In this document: positions 1-4,458 of the stretch, piece after piece
Layout: every line of letters starts with the position of its first letter
Position numbering within the stretch: position 1 is the stretch's first letter
Source: Bacilli bacterium
GTDB lineage: Bacteria; Bacillota_I; Bacilli_A; RF39; UBA660
NCBI GenBank assembly: GCA_017519965.1
Contig: JAFWRK010000052.1
Span: 1-5,444, forward strand
Length of the DNA stretch: 5,444 nucleotides
Direction of reading: 5' to 3'
Translations under genes and position numbers: made by a program
The notes under the pieces: generated by a model
What the model was told of the DNA's origin: nothing
Seen by the model: only the letters and a program-made list of their open reading frames with translations
Database searches by the model: none

Positions 1-120
1 TACATATGATAAAGATTGTAAGTTAGCTAATAATGGATTTAGTAGAACTGGTTATAATTTTACTAAATGGAAAATTGGTAATAATTTATATGGTGCTGGT
101 ACTAATGTTAAGAATTTAAC
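1..120 (+). repeat. Perfect 120-bp direct repeat, copy 1 (copy 2 at 463-582)
   Basis: Bases 1-120 match 463-582 at every position, an offset of 462 bp or two repeat units. Identity ends abruptly: 121-122 read AA where 583-584 read TG, and the following bases diverge strongly in both DNA and protein. The copy may extend to the left of the window. Absence of even synonymous differences indicates recent duplication or gene conversion. Confidence 0.95.
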
Positions 121-1372
121 AACTACAAATAATGCAACAGTAACTGCTTATGCTCAATGGGCAATCAATAAATATACAATTAAATATGATGGAAATGGTG
201 CTACAAGTGGTAGTGTTGGTAATACAACATGTACATATGGAAGTGATTGTACTTTAGCTAATAATGGATTTAGTAAAACTGGTTATACATTTGGTGGTTG
301 GACAATTAATTCTACTACATATTCAGCTGGATCTAAGGTTAAAAACTTATCTAGTACAAATGGAGCAACATTAACTGCTAAAGCTATTTGGAAAGCTAAT
401 ACTTATACAATTAAATATGCTGGAAATGGTTCTACTGGTGGAAGTGTTGGAAATACAACTTGTACATATGATAAAGATTGTAAGTTAGCTAATAATGGAT
501 TTAGTAGAACTGGTTATAATTTTACTAAATGGAAAATTGGTAATAATTTATATGGTGCTGGTACTAATGTTAAGAATTTAACTGCTACAAATGGTGGTAC
601 TGTTACTGCTACTGCTCAGTGGTCTGTTAAAACTTATACAATTAGTTATAATAATAATGGTGGTACTGGTTCTCCTGGAAATCAAACTAAAACACATGGA
701 ACTGATTTAACTTTAAGTTCTACTAAGCCAACTAGAAGTGGATATGAATTTATGGGTTGGGGAACTTCTTCATCAACTACTACTGCTTCATATTCAGCTG
801 GTGGTAAATATACTAATAATAGTGGGGCTACATTGTATGCTTTATGGAGAAAGAAGATAACAGTTAACTTCTATAGAAATAAAGCTGGATGGTTAAGTGA
901 TCAATCTAGATCATGTTATATGTGGAATGCAGCTACTAGTTGTTCAATTACTTCACCAGGAATTAATAATATAGGTGGACAAAATAAAGTTGGACAAAAT
1001 TACTCTGATGTATTATCAGTTAAAGGATGGAGTACAAGTAATAATACTAATTCAGCTAGTTGGGCTGTTAATACTTCTAAAAACTTCAGTAGTAATGCTA
1101 ATTATTATACAGTTATTAACTTTGTAAAGACTAATGTAGTTGTTTATGTTACTTCTGATACTGGTTTAATTTCTAGAAATGGGCCTTGTACTGGTAGTAC
1201 TTATCTAGGAACTAATCATCCGGATTCATATATGCAATTAGGTGGAATGTGGTATGATTGGGCATATTGTGATTCTAGTAATCCTATATGGGTATACTCA
1301 TGGTTTTATTCTGGAAAATGTAAAGATTATTGTGGTGGTGGATGGTCATCTACTAGATACATGAGGTGGTAA
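1..1372 (+). CDS. InlB-type repeat surface protein, C-terminal part (5' end outside window)
   Basis: The reading frame is open from base 2 to the TAA at 1370-1372, giving 456 residues of a larger protein whose start and signal peptide lie upstream. An ATG at 752 is internal, because the repeat pattern runs straight through it. Residues 1-285 are InlB B-repeat/Listeria-Bacteroides-type units, recognisable by 'YTIKYDGNGATSG', 'TGYTFGGW' and a closing 'AIW/AQW/ALW'. Residues about 286-378 are a degenerate unit ('VKGWSTSNNTNSASW'). Residues about 379-456 form a Trp/Cys-rich end resembling an SH3b domain. There is no LPXTG motif and no C-terminal hydrophobic segment, so sortase anchoring is not supported. 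Such repeats are known as extracellular spacer or adhesive modules in Gram-positive surface proteins. Export, surface location and adhesion are inferred. The last codons (ATG AGG TGG) double as the ribosome binding site of the next gene. Confidence 0.88.
   Translation, partial: TYDKDCKLANNGFSRTGYNFTKWKIGNNLYGAGTNVKNLTTTNNATVTAYAQWAINKYTIKYDGNGATSGSVGNTTCTYGSDCTLANNGFSKTGYTFGGWTINSTTYSAGSKVKNLSSTNGATLTAKAIWKANTYTIKYAGNGSTGGSVGNTTCTYDKDCKLANNGFSRTGYNFTKWKIGNNLYGAGTNVKNLTATNGGTVTATAQWSVKTYTISYNNNGGTGSPGNQTKTHGTDLTLSSTKPTRSGYEFMGWGTSSSTTTASYSAGGKYTNNSGATLYALWRKKITVNFYRNKAGWLSDQSRSCYMWNAATSCSITSPGINNIGGQNKVGQNYSDVLSVKGWSTSNNTNSASWAVNTSKNFSSNANYYTVINFVKTNVVVYVTSDTGLISRNGPCTGSTYLGTNHPDSYMQLGGMWYDWAYCDSSNPIWVYSWFYSGKCKDYCGGGWSSTRYMRW
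463..582 (+). repeat. Perfect 120-bp direct repeat, copy 2
   Basis: This stretch is identical to bases 1-120 and encodes the central part of the third repeat unit (TYDKDCKLANNGF through GAGTNVKNL). The base before it belongs to the shared TGT codon. The right boundary is sharp at 582/583, as expected for a recombination or conversion endpoint. Confidence 0.95.
1136..1369 (+). other. Putative diverged SH3b-like C-terminal domain of the surface protein
   Basis: The encoded segment, residues about 379-456 of the partial protein, departs from the repeat pattern. It reads 'VYVTSDTGLISRNGPCTGSTYLGT', then 'GGMWYDW', then 'GGGWSSTRYM'. This order resembles bacterial SH3 domains: a strand, a 'LNVRSGPSTSSKVIG'-like element, a 'WYKV'-like element and a closing 'GWVSSRYL'-like element. 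It carries four cysteines (GPC, AYC, GKC, DYC). SH3b domains in Gram-positive surface proteins often bind the cell wall, which would give this protein a non-covalent anchor without a sortase motif. The match was made by eye from motif order only. An unrelated Cys-stabilised adhesin tip is the main alternative. Confidence 0.45.
1363..1369 (+). promoter_or_regulatory. Ribosome binding site inside the end of the upstream gene
   Basis: GAGGTGG is formed by the last three sense codons of the repeat protein and lies just upstream of the TAATG stop/start overlap. This arrangement implies translational coupling by termination-reinitiation. The GAGG core is 5 bases from ATG 1372 and 11 bases from ATG 1378, which favours the first start. 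Confidence 0.7.
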
Positions 1373-1896
1373 TGAGTATGAAGAAAAAGAAAATAATATT
1401 AATAATTATTATAATTGCATTAATAATAATACTAGTTGGTATTGGCTTTGTATTACTTAATAAAAGTAGTTCTACTCCTTTACCTAATGCTCAAAATGGT
1501 ACAGAAGAGCCTGTAATGGATTTTAGTTTTAAAACTAATAAAGATGCTACTTCTAATGTAACTACTGATTCAAATGGTTTATTAGTTAATAATAGTACAA
1601 AGTTTAGTGAAAAACATTCTTTTGAAAGTTATACTATTGATGATTTTGAACTTGTTCAAGATAAAGATAATAAAAACTTAGTACATGCTAAATTTAAAGT
1701 ATCTGGTAAGAGTCCTTATAAGGTAACTGGTATATCATTTACATTTATGTTTAGTGATGGATCTAAATCAGATACTTATACTACTTTTGTTGATAGTTTA
1801 GATGAGACAATTGATTATACTATACTTAATAAAGTAATTGATTCTGTTGATTATGAATTTACTGTATATGAGTTTAGTGAACAGGCTGATGGATAA
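1372..1896 (+). CDS. Single-pass membrane-anchored extracellular protein, uncharacterised
   Basis: The 174-residue product starts with MSMKKKK, then an uninterrupted hydrophobic helix at residues 8-29 rich in Ile and Leu, then a Ser/Thr/Pro/Asn linker to about residue 80. A charged, beta-strand-like domain follows at about 85-170 ('DDFELVQDKDNKNLVHAKFKV', 'GISFTFMFSDGS', 'DYEFTVYEF'). The basic N-terminus favours N-in/C-out topology, so the domain faces outside. There is no lipobox cysteine. ATG 1372 shares its A with the preceding TAA (TAATG) and lies 5 bases after GAGG (1363-1366). ATG 1378 (11 bases after) is possible and loses only two residues. GTG 1366 lies inside the binding site and is unlikely. 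The alternating strands suggest an Ig-like or FxLYD-type fold, but no family is recognised with confidence. It is probably co-translated with the surface protein and may act at the envelope with it. Confidence 0.8.
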   Translation: MSMKKKKIILIIIIIALIIILVGIGFVLLNKSSSTPLPNAQNGTEEPVMDFSFKTNKDATSNVTTDSNGLLVNNSTKFSEKHSFESYTIDDFELVQDKDNKNLVHAKFKVSGKSPYKVTGISFTFMFSDGSKSDTYTTFVDSLDETIDYTILNKVIDSVDYEFTVYEFSEQADG

Positions 1897-1901
1897 TAAA
1901 T

Positions 1902-1928
1902 AAAACAGGACTTTTGTTCTGTTTTTTT
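1902..1928 (+). terminator. Rho-independent terminator after the surface-protein pair
   Basis: ACAGGAC (1905-1911) pairs with GTTCTGT (1916-1922) around a TTTT loop, giving seven pairs with one G-U. The stem can extend by A-U pairs between 1902-1904 and 1923-1925. A run of seven T (1922-1928) follows immediately. It lies 5 bases after the TAA of the membrane-anchored gene and separates that operon from priA. Confidence 0.88.
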
Positions 1929-1929
1929 G

Positions 1930-1938
1930 TGTTATAAT
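1930..1938 (+). promoter_or_regulatory. Extended -10 promoter for priA
   Basis: TGTTATAAT is a perfect TGnTATAAT extended -10 element. No good -35 box lies 16-18 bases upstream, because that stretch (about 1909-1916) is the loop of the preceding terminator. Recognition would therefore rely on the TG extension. Initiation is expected near 1945, leaving a leader of only about 18 bases that consists mostly of the ribosome binding site. The site is inferred from sequence only. Confidence 0.65.
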
Positions 1939-1949
1939 AACTTAGTAAT

Positions 1950-1959
1950 AGGAGGTGAT
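1950..1959 (+). promoter_or_regulatory. priA: Strong Shine-Dalgarno site setting the TTG start of priA
   Basis: AGGAGGTGAT is a ten-base complement to the typical 16S 3' end (CACCTCCT region). Its AGGAGG part ends 7 bases before TTG 1963. This decides the start in favour of TTG 1963. A longer in-frame TTG at 1927 falls in the terminator T-tract, upstream of the promoter's -10 box. Confidence 0.88.
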
Positions 1960-1962
1960 AAT

Positions 1963-4128
1963 TTGGTAGTAGGTGTTTTAGTAGAATTATCTAATAAAAA
2001 TATAGATAAAATATTTGATTATAATGTTCCCGTTGATTTAGTTTCTTCTATAAAAATAGGAGTACGTGTTGAAGTACCTTTTGGTAGACAAACTTTAGAT
2101 GGTTTTGTTATGGAAATAAAAGATGATTCTAATATGGAATTAAAAGATATTATTTGTGTAAAAGATAAAGATATAGTTATTAATTCAGAATTATTAGAAT
2201 TAGGTAAAAAAATGTCTAATGAATATTTAGCTACTTTAATTAGTTGCTATCAAGTTATGTTACCTAAAGCTTTAAAAGCTAATATTAATGGAAAAAATTA
2301 TTTAAAATATGATACTTTTTATAAATTAAATGATTTAGATATTTCTAATATTAAATTTAGAGATAAACAAAAAGAAATAATTGATTTAATAAAAGAAAAG
2401 GAATTAGTATCTCGAGAAGAACTTCTTAATATTAGTTTAAGTAGTTTAAATACTTTATTAAAGAAAGAGATAATTGTTCCTGTTATGAAAGAACATTATA
2501 GATTAAGTTATTCAGATATTAAGACTAAAAAGAATGAATTAACTAATGATCAAAAAAGAATAGTTACTGAAGTTAATAATAGTAGTGATTCTATCTATCT
2601 TTTATATGGTGTTACTGGTAGTGGTAAAACTGAAGTATATATGGAACTAATTGAAGAACAATTATCATTAGGTAAAACTGGTATTGTATTAGTTCCAGAG
2701 ATTAGTTTAACTCCTCAGATGGTAAGCCGTTTTCAACAGAGATTTGGGGATAGAATAGCTGCTTTACATAGTGCTTTATCTGATGGAGAAAAGTATGATG
2801 AATGGAGAAGAATAGCTAGAGGAGAAGCTTCTATTGTTATTGGAGCTAGAAGTGCTATATTTGCTCCACTTAATAATATCGGTATTATTATTGTAGATGA
2901 GGAACATAGCGATTCATATAAACAAGGAGATGCTAATCCTAGATATCATGCTGTAGATATTGCTATAGAAAGAAGTAAATATCATAAATGTAAAGTTATA
3001 TTGGGTAGTGCTACTCCAAGGTTAGAGTCTATGGCTAGAGCAGAAGTTGGAGTATATCATTTATTAAAATTATTAAATAGAGTTAATGGTAAAAAATTAC
3101 CTTTAGTAACAATAGTAGATTTAAATAAAGAAATGAAAAAGAGTATTGGTCATTTTTCTAATACACTAATTGAAGCTATAAATAAAAGATTAGAAATGAA
3201 TGAACAAGTAATTTTACTTCTTAATAGAAGAGGATATTCTAATTTTATTACTTGTAAGAATTGTGGAAATACTATAAAATGTCCTAATTGTGATATAACT
3301 TTAACTTATCATAAAACATCTAATACACTTAGATGTCACTATTGTGGATATGGAGAAAAAAATCTAACTAAGTGTCCTAATTGTGGAGAAGAATCAATCA
3401 ATGATTTAGGCTGTGGTACTGAAAAAATAGAAGAAGAATTAAATAAAATAGTTAAAGCTAGAATACTTAGAATGGACTATGATACTACTTCTAGAAAAGG
3501 TGCTCATGAAAAGATGATTACTGCTTTTAAAAATCATGAATATGATATTTTATTAGGTACTCAGATAGTTGCTAAAGGACTTGATTTTTCATTAGTTACT
3601 TTAGTAGGTGTTATTAATGCTGATACAGGTCTTAATATTCCTGATTTTAGAAGTAGTGAAAATACTTTTTCACTACTTAGTCAAGTAGCTGGAAGAGCTG
3701 GTAGAAGTGAGAAATCTGGAGAAGTAATAATTCAAACATTTAATCCAGATCATTATGCAATTAAATATACTGAACAGCATGATTATTTATCATTTTATAA
3801 ATATGAGATGAATGTTAGAAAACAACTTAAATATCCACCATATTATTATTTAGTCTTTATTAGAATAAGTGGTAAAGATATGAATTATGTATCTAATGAA
3901 GCTAATAAAATAAAAAGAAGTTTGGAGCGCAATTTAGTAAATATTTCTATATTGGGTCCTACTACTTGTACTATTTTTAAAATAAATAATATATTTAGAT
4001 TTGGAATTATTATTAAATATAAGAAATGTTCTAATTTAAAAGTTGTTTTAAATAAAATTTTAGATCATTATAAATCTGATTCTAAAATAAAGATAGATAT
4101 AGATTTTAATCCTAGTCAAATGTTATAA
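1963..4128 (+). CDS. priA: Primosomal protein N' (replication restart helicase PriA)
   Basis: PriA is the superfamily 2, 3'-5' DNA helicase that recognises stalled forks and D-loops and reloads the replicative helicase. From TTG 1963 the product has 721 residues, close to E. coli PriA. The N-terminal 3'-end-binding domain shows 'KIFDYNVP' (16-23) and 'GVRVEVPFGR' (33-42). A winged-helix region covers roughly 110-190. The helicase core has Walker A GVTGSGKT (216-223, Lys222), 'GARSAIFAP', DEEH (312-315), an aromatic-rich loop 'SYKQGDANPRYH' and GSATP (348-352). Eight zinc-binding cysteines lie at 431, 434, 440, 443, 458, 461, 471 and 474. The second RecA lobe has 'GTQIVAKGLDF' (532-542) and QVAGRAGR (574-581). 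The end 'FNPSQML' is typical, so the gene is complete. The next in-frame ATG would delete the conserved N-terminal motif. def, fmt and rsmB, its common Bacillota neighbours, do not follow directly. Expression is probably constitutive from the extended -10 site. Confidence 0.97.
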   Translation: MVVGVLVELSNKNIDKIFDYNVPVDLVSSIKIGVRVEVPFGRQTLDGFVMEIKDDSNMELKDIICVKDKDIVINSELLELGKKMSNEYLATLISCYQVMLPKALKANINGKNYLKYDTFYKLNDLDISNIKFRDKQKEIIDLIKEKELVSREELLNISLSSLNTLLKKEIIVPVMKEHYRLSYSDIKTKKNELTNDQKRIVTEVNNSSDSIYLLYGVTGSGKTEVYMELIEEQLSLGKTGIVLVPEISLTPQMVSRFQQRFGDRIAALHSALSDGEKYDEWRRIARGEASIVIGARSAIFAPLNNIGIIIVDEEHSDSYKQGDANPRYHAVDIAIERSKYHKCKVILGSATPRLESMARAEVGVYHLLKLLNRVNGKKLPLVTIVDLNKEMKKSIGHFSNTLIEAINKRLEMNEQVILLLNRRGYSNFITCKNCGNTIKCPNCDITLTYHKTSNTLRCHYCGYGEKNLTKCPNCGEESINDLGCGTEKIEEELNKIVKARILRMDYDTTSRKGAHEKMITAFKNHEYDILLGTQIVAKGLDFSLVTLVGVINADTGLNIPDFRSSENTFSLLSQVAGRAGRSEKSGEVIIQTFNPDHYAIKYTEQHDYLSFYKYEMNVRKQLKYPPYYYLVFIRISGKDMNYVSNEANKIKRSLERNLVNISILGPTTCTIFKINNIFRFGIIIKYKKCSNLKVVLNKILDHYKSDSKIKIDIDFNPSQML
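3253..3384 (+). other. priA: PriA zinc-binding insert (eight cysteines)
   Basis: Four CxxC pairs are encoded (CKNC, CPNC, CHYC, CPNC; residues 431-474). In PriA these bind two zinc ions and are needed for interaction with other primosome proteins. All eight ligands are intact. Confidence 0.93.
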
Positions 4129-4135
4129 AATATGG

Positions 4136-4155
4136 TATTCTAAAGTTATAGAATA
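4136..4155 (+). other. Perfect 7-bp inverted repeat before the small membrane gene
   Basis: TATTCTA (4136-4142) and TAGAATA (4149-4155) are exact reverse complements separated by six bases. The repeat fills most of the 38-base gap between priA and the next gene and ends directly at that gene's GAGGTGAT. No T-run follows, so it is not a standard terminator. It could be an operator or a weak mRNA hairpin influencing initiation. Its AT richness means chance cannot be excluded. The overlapping TGGTATTCT at 4133-4141 is only a poor extended -10 candidate. Confidence 0.45.
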
Positions 4156-4166
4156 GAGGTGATTAG

Positions 4167-4445
4167 ATGGCTTTTTTTAATGAACAAATACCTAATGACA
4201 ATGATAAACAAAATGAAGCTATGAACAATTCTAATAATTCAGAAAATATGTTTGTAACAGAAGAAGTAGATGTTAATAAAAAGAATAGAGAAGACTATGA
4301 AAAACTAATAGAAGAATCAAAGACTAATTTAGATTCTTATTATGATAAAAATAATATATTTGTAAAATTACTAATGTTAGGTTTATTAGTATTTATAGTT
4401 ATAGGAGTTATTTATTATATAATGTTATTTATGGCTAATAGATAG
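4167..4445 (+). CDS. Small tail-anchored membrane protein, uncharacterised
   Basis: The 92-residue product has a hydrophilic, Asn/Glu/Lys-rich N-terminal part (1-62). That part includes a probable amphipathic helix 'NREDYEKLIEESKTNLDSYY'. One hydrophobic helix spans about 68-89 and is followed only by Ala-Asn-Arg. This is the layout of a C-tail-anchored protein with its N-terminus in the cytosol. GAGGTGAT at 4156-4163 is well placed for ATG 4167. It lies 38 bases after priA and 13 bases before the next gene, so it is probably co-transcribed at least with the downstream gene. No family is recognised. A partner or membrane-docking role for the large neighbour is possible but only inferred from adjacency. 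Confidence 0.82.
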   Translation: MAFFNEQIPNDNDKQNEAMNNSNNSENMFVTEEVDVNKKNREDYEKLIEESKTNLDSYYDKNNIFVKLLMLGLLVFIVIGVIYYIMLFMANR

Positions 4446-4458
4446 TGGGGTGATTAAG

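Larger units (their letters stand above)
1..688 (+). repeat. Tandem 231-bp units encoding 77-residue InlB-type repeats (A-B-A order)
   Basis: Successive units begin at the first Cys codon of a CTY-x3-C motif. The first unit's TGT ends at base 1, the second starts at 230 and the third at 461, so the period is exactly 231 bp. Units 1 and 3 (type A: CTYDKDC, NFTKWKIGNNLYGAG) are almost the same as each other. Unit 2 (type B: CTYGSDC, TFGGWTINSTTYSAG) differs. A fourth unit from 689 to about 856 follows at 228 bp with Lys and Leu in place of the two cysteines. The two-unit periodicity implies duplication of an A-B block. Further copies probably lie upstream of the window. Confidence 0.9.

Noticed and set aside
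1..688. CRISPR array or non-coding tandem repeat
   Set aside because: The period is 231 bp, a multiple of three, the frame is open throughout and the units encode a known surface-protein repeat.
752..754. ATG at 752 as the start of a separate 206-residue protein
   Set aside because: The same frame is open from base 2 and encodes continuous repeat units across this position. No ribosome binding site precedes it and the Met lies inside the 'GYEFMGW' repeat motif.
1366..1368. GTG 1366 as the start of the membrane-anchored gene
   Set aside because: It sits within the GAGGTGG binding site and has no Shine-Dalgarno of its own. ATG 1372, with the TAATG overlap, and ATG 1378 are better placed.
1927..1929. 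TTG 1927 as the start of priA
   Set aside because: It lies in the terminator T-tract upstream of the -10 box, has no binding site, and adds 12 residues absent from the usual PriA N-terminus.
4113..4141. Promoter before the small membrane gene (TAGTCA -35, TGGTATTCT extended -10)
   Set aside because: Both boxes match only four of six consensus bases and the -10 overlaps the inverted repeat. Co-transcription with priA is at least as likely.
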